DNA of 64,000 nt from Serratia proteamaculans_D. GTDB lineage: Bacteria > Pseudomonadota > Gammaproteobacteria > Enterobacterales > Enterobacteriaceae. A model generated the notes under the pieces. That model was not told the DNA's origin. It was given only the letters and a program-made list of their open reading frames with translations, and made no database searches. Of the stretch, positions 45,735-54,410 are shown piece after piece. The DNA lies in NCBI RefSeq assembly GCF_049959315.1, contig NZ_CP188201.1; one strand, 5' to 3'. Position numbers and translations under genes: made by a program. Positions within the stretch are counted from its first letter, which is position 1, and each line of letters opens with the position of its first letter.

Positions 45735-47038
45735 GCTTGCTCCTTCAGGGCGGCAACGCGCAGGGTCACGGCGTTTTTGTGGGCAATCAACTGCTCGGCG
45801 GCGGCCAGGGTTTCAATGGTGGCGGCCAGGCTCATAAAGCCCTGCGGCGTCAATTCCTGCACCGTCATGCGCTTTTGGAAGTCCGCCAGCCCCAAACTGG
45901 AGCAGGTGGCGGTGTAACCATAGGTTGGCAGCACGTGGTTGGTGCCGGACGCATAGTCACCGGCGGACTCCGGTGACCAGTCGCCAAGGAATACCGAACC
46001 GGCGCTGGTGATGCTGTCGACCAGAGCGCGGGCGTCGCGGGTCTGAATGATCAGGTGCTCCGGGCCATACTGATTGCTGATGGCCACGCATTCGGCCAAA
46101 TCTTTGGTGACAATCAGTCGGCTACTGGCCAGCGCCTGACGTGCAGTTTCGGCGCGTGGTAACTCTGCCAGTTGCTGTTCTACGGCATCGCGTACCGCCT
46201 GCGCCATCGCGGCGTCCGGCGTCAGTAAAATCACCTGCGAGTCCGGGCCGTGCTCTGCCTGTGACAGCAGATCCGAGGCGACGAAGGCCGGAGTGGCACC
46301 GGCGTCGGCGATCACCAGGACTTCGGAAGGACCTGCCGGCATATCGATGGCCGCGCCGTCCAGCCGTTGGCTGACCTGGCGTTTGGCTTCGGTGACAAAG
46401 GCATTGCCCGGCCCGAAGATTTTCGCCACACGCGGTACGGAGTCGGTACCGAACGCCATAGCGGCGATCGCCTGTGCACCGCCAACCTGAAACACCTCTT
46501 CTACTCCGCACAGCTGCGCGGCATACAGTATCTCATCGGCAATCGGCGGCGGTGAACACAGCACTACGCGGCGGCAACCTGCGATACGTGCCGGTGTCGC
46601 CAGCATCAATACGGTAGAAAACAGCGGTGCGGAGCCGCCGGGAATATACAGGCCCACCGAGTCGATCGGACGAGTCACCTGCTGGCAACGCACGCCCGGC
46701 TGGGTTTCCACATCAACCGGCGGCAGTTGTTGCGCATTGTGGAAAGTCTCCACATTACCAACCGCTACGGCCATCGCCTGTTTGATCTCATCACCCAGGC
46801 GGGCGCTGGCAGCTTTTATTTGCTCTGCGGTGACGCGCAGTGCGCCAACTTCGGTTTTATCAAATTTGGCGCTGTATGCGCGCAGCGCTTGATCGCCATT
46901 GGCCTTCACGTTGTCGAGGATTTCGCTCACCGTGCGGGTGATGCTGTCCGAGGCGGAGATCGCCGGACGCATCAGCAGTGCCGTGCGCTGTTCGGCGCTG
47001 CAGTCTGCCCAGTTGACCAGAGTATTGAAGTTCGACAT
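45731..47038 (-). CDS. hisD: HisD, histidinol dehydrogenase
   Basis: Zinc- and NAD-dependent enzyme for the last two steps of histidine synthesis. It has the signature IFGPGNAFVTEAKRQV, DMPAGPSEVLVIAD, SQAEHGPDSQ (zinc ligands) and the catalytic GPEHL with NHVLPTYGYT later. Length 435 (E. coli 434). It follows hisG by four bases and overlaps hisC by four. Confidence 0.97.
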   Translation of the reverse strand: MSNFNTLVNWADCSAEQRTALLMRPAISASDSITRTVSEILDNVKANGDQALRAYSAKFDKTEVGALRVTAEQIKAASARLGDEIKQAMAVAVGNVETFHNAQQLPPVDVETQPGVRCQQVTRPIDSVGLYIPGGSAPLFSTVLMLATPARIAGCRRVVLCSPPPIADEILYAAQLCGVEEVFQVGGAQAIAAMAFGTDSVPRVAKIFGPGNAFVTEAKRQVSQRLDGAAIDMPAGPSEVLVIADAGATPAFVASDLLSQAEHGPDSQVILLTPDAAMAQAVRDAVEQQLAELPRAETARQALASSRLIVTKDLAECVAISNQYGPEHLIIQTRDARALVDSITSAGSVFLGDWSPESAGDYASGTNHVLPTYGYTATCSSLGLADFQKRMTVQELTPQGFMSLAATIETLAAAEQLIAHKNAVTLRVAALKEQA

Positions 47039-47042
47039 GGCG

Positions 47043-47942
47043 TTACTCCATCATCTTCTCAATAGGCAATACCAGAATCGAGCTGGCCCCGAGCGCTTTG
47101 AGTTTTTCCATGGTTTCCCAGAACAGGGTTTCGCTACTGACCATGTGCATGGCTACGCGGTTCTGTGCCCCGGCCAATGGCAGAATGGTCGGGCGTTCGG
47201 CACCCGGCAGCAGCGCGACGATTTCATCCAGGCGTTCACTTGGCGCGTGCAGCATGATGTACTTGGATTCACGAGCTTGGATCACGCCCTGAATTCGGGT
47301 CATCAGGCGGTCGATCAATTGCTGTTTGGCTTCCGGCATTTCGCCATCGCGTTGGATCAGACAGGCTTTCGAACGGTAAATCACTTCAACTTCACGCAGC
47401 CCGTTGGCTTCCAGCGTGGCGCCGGTGGAGACCAGATCACAGATGGCGTCGGCCAAACCGGCACGTGGGGCGACTTCTACCGAACCGTTCAGCAAACAGG
47501 ATTTGAAGCGCACGCCCTGTTTGTCGAGGTATTGCTTGAGCAGGTGTGGATAAGAGGTGGCGATGCGGGCGTCTTGCAGGCTTTGTGGGCCGGTGTATTC
47601 ACTGTCGAGCGAGGTGGCCAGCGACAGGCGGCAAGCGCCGAAATCCAGGCGGCGCAGGGTGAAATAACGCGGGTCCTCGCCCTGAGCGCGACGAGTGAGC
47701 AGCTCTTCTTCCAGCACGTTCTCACCGATAATGCCCAGGTCGACCACGCCGTCCATTACCAGGCCCGGGATGTCGTCATCACGGACGCGCAGGATATCGA
47801 TCGGCATATTCTCCGCGAAGGCGATCAGGCGTTGTTGCTGCAGGTTGATTTTGATACCGCAGCGCGCCAGCAATTCCTGAGACTCATCACTCAGGCGGCC
47901 CGATTTCTGCATTGCTATCCGTAAACGTGTTTTATCCAGCAT
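47043..47942 (-). CDS. hisG: HisG, ATP phosphoribosyltransferase (long form)
   Basis: First and feedback-inhibited enzyme of histidine synthesis. The long form of 299 residues matches E. coli. It starts MLDKTRLRIAMQKSGRLSDE, has DLGIIGENVLEE, the PRPP-binding DLVSTGATLEANGL and a C-terminal regulatory ACT-like domain. It is the first structural gene after the leader and attenuator. Confidence 0.97.
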   Translation of the reverse strand: MLDKTRLRIAMQKSGRLSDESQELLARCGIKINLQQQRLIAFAENMPIDILRVRDDDIPGLVMDGVVDLGIIGENVLEEELLTRRAQGEDPRYFTLRRLDFGACRLSLATSLDSEYTGPQSLQDARIATSYPHLLKQYLDKQGVRFKSCLLNGSVEVAPRAGLADAICDLVSTGATLEANGLREVEVIYRSKACLIQRDGEMPEAKQQLIDRLMTRIQGVIQARESKYIMLHAPSERLDEIVALLPGAERPTILPLAGAQNRVAMHMVSSETLFWETMEKLKALGASSILVLPIEKMME

Positions 47943-48012
47943 GGTAACCTCTGTTTAATCTGTAATTTTATGAATTTATTATGAAAATTATTTTATCTGT
48001 CTGTCCGGAGCC

Positions 48013-48045
48013 AAAAAAAAACCCTCGGAAGAAATCTTCCGAGGG
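48013..48045 (-). terminator. his operon attenuator terminator
   Basis: An 11-bp near-perfect inverted repeat (CCCTCGGAAGA / TCTTCCGAGGG on the plus strand) followed on the minus strand by nine U. It lies between the leader peptide and hisG and is the classical attenuator. Confidence 0.92.
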
Positions 48046-48114
48046 CTCTCTCTTGCATTCTGCGCGCCACTGGAAGATTAAAAAACCGTCTTCCAGCACA
48101 CATCGCCTGAAAGA

Positions 48115-48162
48115 CTAGTCAGGGTGATGGTGATGATGGTGGCTGAACTGAATGCGTGTCAT
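48115..48162 (-). CDS. hisL: HisL, his operon leader peptide
   Basis: Encodes MTRIQFSHHHHHHPD, 15 residues with six consecutive His codons (E. coli has seven in MTRVQFKHHHHHHHPD). Ribosome stalling at these codons when His-tRNA is short favours the antiterminator and lets hisG be transcribed. Too short for usual gene finders. Confidence 0.95.
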   Translation of the reverse strand: MTRIQFSHHHHHHPD

Positions 48163-48206
48163 GGTGTTTTCTCTGTATAAAGTCGCTACAAACTCAATTG
48201 CTAATT

Positions 48207-48236
48207 AACCTAAACTATCCGCCGTCTTTCACGCAA
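48207..48236 (-). promoter_or_regulatory. his operon promoter
   Basis: On the minus strand TTGCGT, 18-base spacer, then TAGGTT within GTTTAGGTTA, matching the E. coli his promoter in sequence and in distance to the leader ATG. Confidence 0.7.
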
Positions 48237-48391
48237 CTCTTTTTTATCGTCATAAATTTAATTTATTGAAACAGTATGAATTATTAGCCAGACGCGTCTT
48301 TACCTAAGCTTAGGTTAGTTGGATTGAATCACCCCCCAGACTGGCGTAGCCTTAATGGGCAAAGCGTTGCAGTCTTCAAGAGAGGAAGATG

Positions 48392-49216
48392 ATGAAAAAG
48401 GTAGCCATTATTGGCCTGGGTTGGTTGGGGATGCCGCTGGCTCTGTCGCTGATGAGCCGTGGGTTTGACGTCGTTGGCAGTAAAACCACGCCGGATGGCG
48501 TCGAGGCCGCACGGATGAGCGGGATTGAATGCTATCAGCTGGAACTGACGCCGGAACTGATTTGCGAACCGGAGGATCTGGAGGCGCTGCTGCGCGTCGA
48601 TGCGCTGGTGGTGACACTCCCGGCCCGCCGCACCGTCGAAGGCAGCGAAAACTATTTTAATGCGGTGCGCATGCTGGTGGACAGCGCGATGGCCTTTGGT
48701 GTGCCGCGTATCCTGTTTACCAGTTCAACCTCGGTGTACGGGGAAACCACCGGCACGGTACGCGAAGACTCGCCGTTGAAGCCGGTTTCACCTTCCGGCT
48801 TGGTGCTGGCGGAGCTGGAGCGTTGGCTGCATGAACTGCCGAACACCTCGGTGGATATTTTGCGTCTGGCCGGGCTGGTGGGGGGCGATCGCCATCCTGG
48901 ACGTTTCCTGGCGGGCAAAGTCGATGTCAAAGGCGGTTCGCAAGGGGTCAATCTGGTGCATCAGGACGACGTGATCGCCGCGATCCAACTGCTGCTGAAA
49001 CTGCCGAAAGGCGGCCATGTTTATAACCTGTGCGCCCCGGCCCATCCCACCAAGCGTGAGTTCTATCCGGCGCTGGCCGAACAATTAAATCTGTCGCCGC
49101 CGCAATTTGCCGCCGAGACGGAGCAGGGCGGGCGACTGGTGGACGGCAGCCGTATCTGCAATGAACTGGGGTTTGAATATCAGTACCCGGATCCGGCGCG
49201 TATGCCGGTCAACTAA
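48392..49216 (+). CDS. yeeZ: YeeZ-like NAD(P)-binding SDR-type protein
   Basis: Atypical extended SDR family protein of 274 residues. It has the N-terminal Rossmann motif VAIIGLGWLGMPLA, a SSTSVYGE segment (about residue 115) where the catalytic Tyr of SDRs would stand, and VNLVHQDDVIAAI (about 190) as in nucleotide-sugar epimerases. In E. coli yeeZ also lies divergent from the his operon, which supports orthology. Substrate and reaction are unknown. GAGGA precedes ATG 48392; an ATG one codon earlier is an alternative. Confidence 0.85.
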   Translation: MKKVAIIGLGWLGMPLALSLMSRGFDVVGSKTTPDGVEAARMSGIECYQLELTPELICEPEDLEALLRVDALVVTLPARRTVEGSENYFNAVRMLVDSAMAFGVPRILFTSSTSVYGETTGTVREDSPLKPVSPSGLVLAELERWLHELPNTSVDILRLAGLVGGDRHPGRFLAGKVDVKGGSQGVNLVHQDDVIAAIQLLLKLPKGGHVYNLCAPAHPTKREFYPALAEQLNLSPPQFAAETEQGGRLVDGSRICNELGFEYQYPDPARMPVN

Positions 49217-49227
49217 GCGTTTAGAAT

Positions 49228-49255
49228 ATGCCCTGCCAGGCGCGGGGCATTTTTT
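49228..49255 (+). terminator. Terminator after yeeZ
   Basis: 6-bp stem (ATGCCC / GGGCAT), 11-nt loop, six T. It lies between the convergent yeeZ and LysR genes. Confidence 0.75.
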
Positions 49256-49273
49256 ATGCTGTTCGCACGATGG

Positions 49274-50191
49274 TTACTGCATCAACGCCATGGCGGCTGA
49301 AACCTCTCCGGCGCGCTGTAAATCCTCCAGCAATGCGCTCAGTGCCTCCTTCGGCAACCCCGGCCGGCTCACCAGACTCAATGCCGCCTGGTAAGACAGT
49401 GCTTGCCCCCCCAACTGTTTCAATACGCCTTGCTCTACCCAACGCGCAGCATAATGGGTGGGCAGGTAACCAAGATACTCGCCGCTGAGCACCAAATGGG
49501 CGACCCCTTCCATATGATGAGCGACGGCGCCGAGGTTTAACGGTGCCAGCGGACAAAGTTGCTGCGCCAACAAATAGCCGCGTTTAACCCAGCGTGCATT
49601 TTCAATCTGTTCACGCCCCGGTTGCTCCAGTGTAAACAGCGGGTGATCGCTACTGCAATAAACCGCCTGCGTCTCTGCTACCCAGGGCTGATACCGCAGC
49701 TCGTCCAACTGCTGACCGAAATAACCGATGCCCAAATCAAGCTGCTGATTCAGCAGCCCCTGTTCCAGTTCGCCGGGAGCGCAAATGCGGCACTGTAACT
49801 GCACATCTTGGTGTCGGCGTTGAAACTGTTTGATGGCATGGCTGAAGGGATTGCCCGGCAGCGACACCAGATTATCCACCAGGCCAATCTGCAAATCCCC
49901 GGTCAGCAGGCCGTTCAGGGACTGACTGACGCGGGTAAAGTCCCGAGCGGCGTTGAACAGGGTGCGGCAGGCGATCAGCATGCGTTCACCTTTCGGCGTC
50001 AGCATAAAACCGGAGCGGCCCCGCTGACACAGACGAAATCCCAGCCGGGTCTCCAGGGTGGCGAGATGGGTGCTGATGGTCGACTGGTTCATCAGCAGCG
50101 TTTCCTGGGCCGCGCTGGCGCCATGGGCTTCAGCGACGGCGACGAAGACCCGCAGCAGTCGCAGATCAATATCGCTTAGGTTGGTGAGCAT
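49274..50191 (-). CDS. LysR-family regulator, divergent from guanidinobutyrase gene (GbuR-like)
   Basis: LysR-type transcription factor of 305 residues. The N-terminal winged helix contains LRLLRVFVAVAEAHG and MNQSTISTHLATLETRLGFR; the effector domain follows from about residue 95. The ATG at 50191 has GGAGGG a short distance upstream; the frame is open 48 codons further but those lie in the divergent promoter region. The position resembles gbuR next to gbuA in Pseudomonas, so it probably activates the divergent arginase-family gene in response to a guanidino compound (inference). It is not the E. coli yeeY product, which occupies this place in E. coli. Confidence 0.88.
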   Translation of the reverse strand: MLTNLSDIDLRLLRVFVAVAEAHGASAAQETLLMNQSTISTHLATLETRLGFRLCQRGRSGFMLTPKGERMLIACRTLFNAARDFTRVSQSLNGLLTGDLQIGLVDNLVSLPGNPFSHAIKQFQRRHQDVQLQCRICAPGELEQGLLNQQLDLGIGYFGQQLDELRYQPWVAETQAVYCSSDHPLFTLEQPGREQIENARWVKRGYLLAQQLCPLAPLNLGAVAHHMEGVAHLVLSGEYLGYLPTHYAARWVEQGVLKQLGGQALSYQAALSLVSRPGLPKEALSALLEDLQRAGEVSAAMALMQ

Positions 50192-50296
50192 CCGTCCCTC
50201 CGCAGTAATAGCGTTTATTAACCATTTTATAACACCCCGAAAATGAAGCTGGCGGCCGTAAATTTGTCTTTTTATGTCACGAATGCCAAATAAAAT

Positions 50297-50320
50297 CCAA
50301 TGGTTCAATTGGTTACCAAT
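50297..50320. promoter_or_regulatory. Candidate LysR operator (CCAAT/ATTGG array)
   Basis: Three half-sites: CCAAT (50297-50301), ATTGG (50308-50312) and CCAAT (50316-50320). The last two form a perfect 13-base palindrome ATTGGTTACCAAT. It lies between the divergent regulator and guanidinobutyrase genes. Confidence 0.45.
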
Positions 50321-50438
50321 CATTGATGTTTTCAATGCTTACATCCCAAAGATGGAATGGTAGCCCTGTCAGGGGGTGGGTAGCCTGTAATTGTTATCCA
50401 AATGTTGAAATTATCTGACAGCCGAATAAGGAAAGATC

Positions 50439-51371
50439 ATGCTGAATCAACCCCAAAGCGGTAACGATATGCCGCGTTTTGCCGGCATCCCCACCATGAT
50501 GCGTCTGCCTGTCGCCGATGATGCACGGGGGCTGAATGCGGCCTTCGTCGGTATTCCCCTCGATATTGGCACCTCAAACCGCAGCGGCACGCGCTATGGG
50601 CCGCGGCAAATCCGTCAGGAATCGGTGATGATCCGCCCTTACAACATGGGCACCGCTGCTGCCCCTTTTGAACGGCTGCAGGTTGCCGACCTGGGAGATG
50701 TCGCCATCAATCCTTACAGCCTGGAAGACAGCGTTCGCCGCATTGAGCTGGCCTATAACGGTATTCTGGCCCACGGCTGCATTCCACTGACGCTGGGGGG
50801 CGACCACACGCTGACGTTGCCTGTCCTGCGCGCCATGGCCAGCCGATATGGCCCGGTCGGCTTGATCCACGTAGATGCTCACTCAGACACCAATGAAGAG
50901 ATGTTTGGTGAAAAGTTGGCGCACGGAACGACTTTCCGGCGAGCCTTTGAAGAGGGGCTATTGCAGCCACAACGGGTCATTCAGATTGGCCTGCGCGGCA
51001 GCGGCTATGAGGCCGATGATTTCGATTGGTCGCGCAAGCAGGGGTTCCGCGTGGTACCGGCAGAAGACTGTTGGTACCGCTCCTTGGCACCGCTGATGGC
51101 GGAAGTGCGCGAGCAGATGGGCAATGCGCCGGTTTACCTCAGTTTCGACATCGACGGTCTGGATCCGGCATTTGCACCGGGTACCGGCACGCCGGAGGTC
51201 GGTGGGCTGTCAGTCTGGCAGGGGCTGGAAATTGTCAGAGGCTGCCGGGGGCTGAATCTGGTCGGCAGCGACGTGGTGGAAGTCTCGCCGCCTTACGATC
51301 GTTCCGGCAACACCGCGCTACTGGCGGCCAACCTGTTGTTTGAAATGCTGTGCGTACTGCCTGAGCGATAA
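50439..51371 (+). CDS. gbuA: Guanidinobutyrase/agmatinase-family ureohydrolase (GbuA-like)
   Basis: Manganese ureohydrolase of the arginase family, splitting urea from a guanidino acid or amine. Metal ligands are visible: His123 in GGDHT, Asp146/His148/Asp150 in DAHSD, and Asp237/Asp239 in SFDIDGLDP. The N-terminal region (MPRFAGIPTMMRLP, RSGTRYGPRQIRQESVMIR) is very like Pseudomonas GbuA, which uses 4-guanidinobutyrate, more than E. coli SpeB. The neighbouring LysR and symporter genes support a catabolic module. Guanidinobutyrate, guanidinopropionate and agmatine cannot be told apart by eye. Confidence 0.87.
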   Translation: MLNQPQSGNDMPRFAGIPTMMRLPVADDARGLNAAFVGIPLDIGTSNRSGTRYGPRQIRQESVMIRPYNMGTAAAPFERLQVADLGDVAINPYSLEDSVRRIELAYNGILAHGCIPLTLGGDHTLTLPVLRAMASRYGPVGLIHVDAHSDTNEEMFGEKLAHGTTFRRAFEEGLLQPQRVIQIGLRGSGYEADDFDWSRKQGFRVVPAEDCWYRSLAPLMAEVREQMGNAPVYLSFDIDGLDPAFAPGTGTPEVGGLSVWQGLEIVRGCRGLNLVGSDVVEVSPPYDRSGNTALLAANLLFEMLCVLPER

Positions 51372-51444
51372 GGCGACGGCGATAACCTGATCGGCGGAGC
51401 CGTTGCGCCTGATACCGAATAATAACAAGCATGCGGAGTGACCG

Positions 51445-52827
51445 ATGAATCTCGACCTGCTGGTAGTGGTGTTTTACTTTTTGGTGATAGGGGCGGTGGG
51501 TTGGCTTGGCGTTTGCCGGGCCACCACCAAGGAAGATTATCTGGTGGCCGGCCGCAATCTGGGGCCTTGTTTGTACCTGGGCACTTTGTCCGCTGTAGTG
51601 CTTGGCGGCGCGTCGACCATTGGCAGCGTCAAGCTGGGTTACACCTATGGGATCTCGGGCGTGTGGCTGTGCGGTGCGCTGGGGGCGGGGATTGTGGTGT
51701 TGAGCATGGTGTTGGCCAAACCGCTGCTCAAGCTAAAGCTCTACACCGTCAGCCAGGTACTGGCGCGGCGCTATCATCCGACCGCCAGGGTCACCAGCGG
51801 TGCCATTATGCTGGCTTATGATCTGATGGTGGAGGTGACCTCGATTATTGCTATCGGCAGTGTGATGCAGGTGATGTTTGATTTGTCGTTCACCGCTTCG
51901 ATTCTGCTCGGCGGCGGTTTGGTGGTGCTTTATTCCACATTGGGTGGCATGTGGTCACTGACGCTAACCGACATCATTCAGTTCATTATCATGACCGTCG
52001 GCATGATGCTGGTATTGATGCCGATGAGCATCGTCAAGGCCGGTGGCTGGGCGGCGTTCAGCCACCTGTTGCCGGACAGCTACTACCAGCTGTCGTCGAT
52101 CGGGCTCGATACCATCCTGGTGTTCTTCCTGATCTACTTCTTCGGCATTCTGATTGGTCAGGATATCTGGCAGCGGGTATTTACCGCCCGCAGCACCAAT
52201 ATTGCCCGCTACGCCGGGCTGGGAGCTGGGGTGTACTGCGTGTTGTATGGGGTGGCCGGCGCTCTGATAGGCATGGCCGGCAAGTTGGTGCTGCCGCATC
52301 TGACCAATACCGACGGTGCCTTTGCCGCCATTGCTCAGGCGGTGCTGCCGCCGGGCGTTAGCGGGCTGGTGGCTGCGGCGGCGCTGGCGGCGCTGATGTC
52401 GACGGCCAGTGCCTGTCTGTTGGCATCGTCAACCATCGCGCTGGAAGACGTATTGCCGGCTGTCCGCAAGCGGCCCTCCGGTGGATTGGCGGCCGGGCGA
52501 TTCACGACGTTTGTCATGGGCTGCATTATGTTGGGGCTGGCGTTTGTGGTGCGTGACGTGATGATGGCGCTGACGCTGGCCTATAACCTGTTGGTGGGCG
52601 GTATGCTGATCCCGCTGATTGGTGCGATTTTCTGGCAACGAGCCACCAGCACCGGCGCTATTGCCAGCATGCTGACCGGCAGTCTGAGCGTACTGGCGCT
52701 GATGTATTACCACGGCATTGAGGCCAACAGCCCGATCTACGGTGGCTTGCTGGCGGGCGGGGCGGCCTTTTTGATTGGCAGCCTGCTGACCCGGCCAGGC
52801 CCGCAGCCGCAGGTACAGCCGGAATAA
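51445..52827 (+). CDS. Sodium:solute symporter family transporter
   Basis: SSS-family permease of 460 residues with about 12-13 membrane helices. Visible family features are the N-terminal LVAGRNLGPCLYLGTLSAVV segment and the GQDIWQRVFTARS motif (about residue 230). It begins 73 bases after gbuA with GCGGAG before the ATG. In Pseudomonas an SSS symporter also stands near gbuA, so uptake of guanidinobutyrate or a related compound is the likely role (inference). Confidence 0.87.
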   Translation: MNLDLLVVVFYFLVIGAVGWLGVCRATTKEDYLVAGRNLGPCLYLGTLSAVVLGGASTIGSVKLGYTYGISGVWLCGALGAGIVVLSMVLAKPLLKLKLYTVSQVLARRYHPTARVTSGAIMLAYDLMVEVTSIIAIGSVMQVMFDLSFTASILLGGGLVVLYSTLGGMWSLTLTDIIQFIIMTVGMMLVLMPMSIVKAGGWAAFSHLLPDSYYQLSSIGLDTILVFFLIYFFGILIGQDIWQRVFTARSTNIARYAGLGAGVYCVLYGVAGALIGMAGKLVLPHLTNTDGAFAAIAQAVLPPGVSGLVAAAALAALMSTASACLLASSTIALEDVLPAVRKRPSGGLAAGRFTTFVMGCIMLGLAFVVRDVMMALTLAYNLLVGGMLIPLIGAIFWQRATSTGAIASMLTGSLSVLALMYYHGIEANSPIYGGLLAGGAAFLIGSLLTRPGPQPQVQPE

Positions 52828-52828
52828 T

Positions 52829-52866
52829 GGGTAACCCTGGGGCAGTGACAGGCTGCCCCATTACCC
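52829..52866. terminator. Hairpin between convergent symporter and corA-like genes
   Basis: Two nested stems, GGGTAA/TTACCC outside and GGGGCAG/CTGCCCC inside, 7-nt loop, no T tract. Confidence 0.5.
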
Positions 52867-52867
52867 G

Positions 52868-53848
52868 TTACAGCCAGCCGGATCTCTTCAGTTTTTGATA
52901 CAGGAAGAAGCAGCCGATAGCGGTCACCCCGAGGATAGTGTGATAGGCCCAGGGGAATTTCAGTTCAGGCATATTGGCGAAGTTCATGCCGTACAGGCTG
53001 AATATTACCGTTGGGATCGCCAAAATTGCCCCCCAGCCCGCCAGTCGTTTTACCACTTCGTTCTGTTTAACCGTGACCAGCGCCAGGTTGACGTGCATGG
53101 CGTTAGTCAGCATTTCTCGCATATCGTCGATAGTGCTGACCACCTGGCGCGCATGGTCTTGTACATCTCGCACGTAGGCGCGCAGCTCTTTCGGGATCAC
53201 CTCTTCATGCAGGCGAATCAGCTGATTGCAGATTTCGTCCATCGGCATCGCGGCATTACGCAACGCCAGCAGGTGGCGCCGCAGGGTATAGACGTTCTCA
53301 ATGGCGGCCTGATCAAACTCGGATTTGAACATGTTGGCTTCGATGGCTTCGATCTCCGTCTCGAACTTCGCCACCACGGTGCGGTAGTTATCAACCACAA
53401 AGTCCATCACCGAATACAAGGCAAAGCCCGGCCCACGGCACATCTGTTTGTGGTTTTCCTCGGCCTTGAGACGGATCGGCGCATAGCTGGGCGAATCACC
53501 GTGCCGTACCGTGACCAGAAAGTTTTTGCCGACAAAGAAGTGGGTTTCGCCGTACTCGACTTCGTCCTGACCCCACTGCGCAGTTTTGACCACGATAAAC
53601 AGCGAATCGCCGTAGGCTTCCAGTTTGGGCCGCTGGTGGGCGCAAAGCGCGTCCTCAATCGCCAGATCGTGCAGTCCAAACTCCTCCTGAACCTTGCGCA
53701 TAAAGGCATCTTCCGGCTGCCACAACCCGAGCCAGACGAAGGTGTCCGGCTGTTTGACCACCTCGCTGATATCATCAATGGTCACTTCACCCAGCCGTTG
53801 ACCGGCCTTGTACGCCACGCAATTCACAACCATGGTTGCGGTTTCCAT
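52868..53848 (-). CDS. CorA-family divalent metal transporter (CorA/ZntB type)
   Basis: Pentameric metal channel family, 326 residues. A large cytoplasmic alpha/beta and helical N-terminal part ends in two C-terminal membrane helices separated by the conserved YGMNFANMPEL loop, the GMN selectivity motif. Mg2+ and Co2+ are the usual substrates; ZntB-type members move Zn2+. ATG 53848 has AGGTGG upstream and is preferred to a TTG one codon earlier. It follows a GNAT gene by 11 bases, probably in the same transcript. Confidence 0.88.
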   Translation of the reverse strand: METATMVVNCVAYKAGQRLGEVTIDDISEVVKQPDTFVWLGLWQPEDAFMRKVQEEFGLHDLAIEDALCAHQRPKLEAYGDSLFIVVKTAQWGQDEVEYGETHFFVGKNFLVTVRHGDSPSYAPIRLKAEENHKQMCRGPGFALYSVMDFVVDNYRTVVAKFETEIEAIEANMFKSEFDQAAIENVYTLRRHLLALRNAAMPMDEICNQLIRLHEEVIPKELRAYVRDVQDHARQVVSTIDDMREMLTNAMHVNLALVTVKQNEVVKRLAGWGAILAIPTVIFSLYGMNFANMPELKFPWAYHTILGVTAIGCFFLYQKLKRSGWL

Positions 53849-53859
53849 CAAGCCACCTG

Positions 53860-54279
53860 CTATTCAATAAGAGTTTTGGTGAGAACGTAACATTCGTGCT
53901 CTACCGGATAATTCTGCAGCGTCATCTGTAGCTGGTAACCGAGCTTCTCGTAGAACGGCCGCGCCTGAAAGCTGAAGGTATCCAGGCGAACATAACGACA
54001 ACCCCGCGCCCTGGCTTCCTGTTCTGCCGCCAGCACCACCTTGCGACCTAACCCGCTGCCGCGCTGCGAATCATCCACCCACAACCATTCAACGCTCAAC
54101 CAGTTGCCCCAGGTTTCACCGGTCAGGCCTGCGACTACCCGACCGGCCTCATCCTGGCTATAAACGGCAAGGGGTTTGCGTTGGGTAGGGTCAATATACG
54201 GACTATTATGGGCTCGCAGCCCCAAACGGATAACGTTGAGGGTTGCTTCGTCAGGTATTTCGGTAACGGTGATATTCAT
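53860..54279 (-). CDS. GNAT-family N-acetyltransferase
   Basis: Small acetyltransferase of 139 residues. The acetyl-CoA loop is DDSQRGSGLGRKVVLAAEQE (about residue 72) and the C-terminal strand-helix is FQARPFYEKLGYQLQ. ATG 54279 follows a strong AAGGAGGAAAC site; an open extension of 18 codons upstream is rejected. The acetylated substrate is unknown. It is followed at 11 bases by the CorA-type transporter gene. Confidence 0.88.
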   Translation of the reverse strand: MNITVTEIPDEATLNVIRLGLRAHNSPYIDPTQRKPLAVYSQDEAGRVVAGLTGETWGNWLSVEWLWVDDSQRGSGLGRKVVLAAEQEARARGCRYVRLDTFSFQARPFYEKLGYQLQMTLQNYPVEHECYVLTKTLIE

Positions 54280-54410
54280 GTTTCCTCCTTGGTGAACCCT
54301 TAACTTAAGCACAGTCCACGTAAAAGGCAACATGTTGAAATTTAAAATAAACGTTGAAATCAGCCAACTGGACTACACTAAGCAGGTCAGTTTTTAGCCA
54401 GGAGGAAGCT

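Noticed and set aside
41515..47924. Long plus-strand open frames opposite the his operon (for example 43678-44406 and 46899-47924)
   Set aside because: They are mirror frames of GC-rich his genes; no ribosome sites or family motifs, while the minus-strand genes match known proteins end to end.
51438..51821. 127-codon plus-strand frame overlapping the symporter gene
   Set aside because: Out of frame with a clear SSS transporter and composed of GC-rich shadow sequence.
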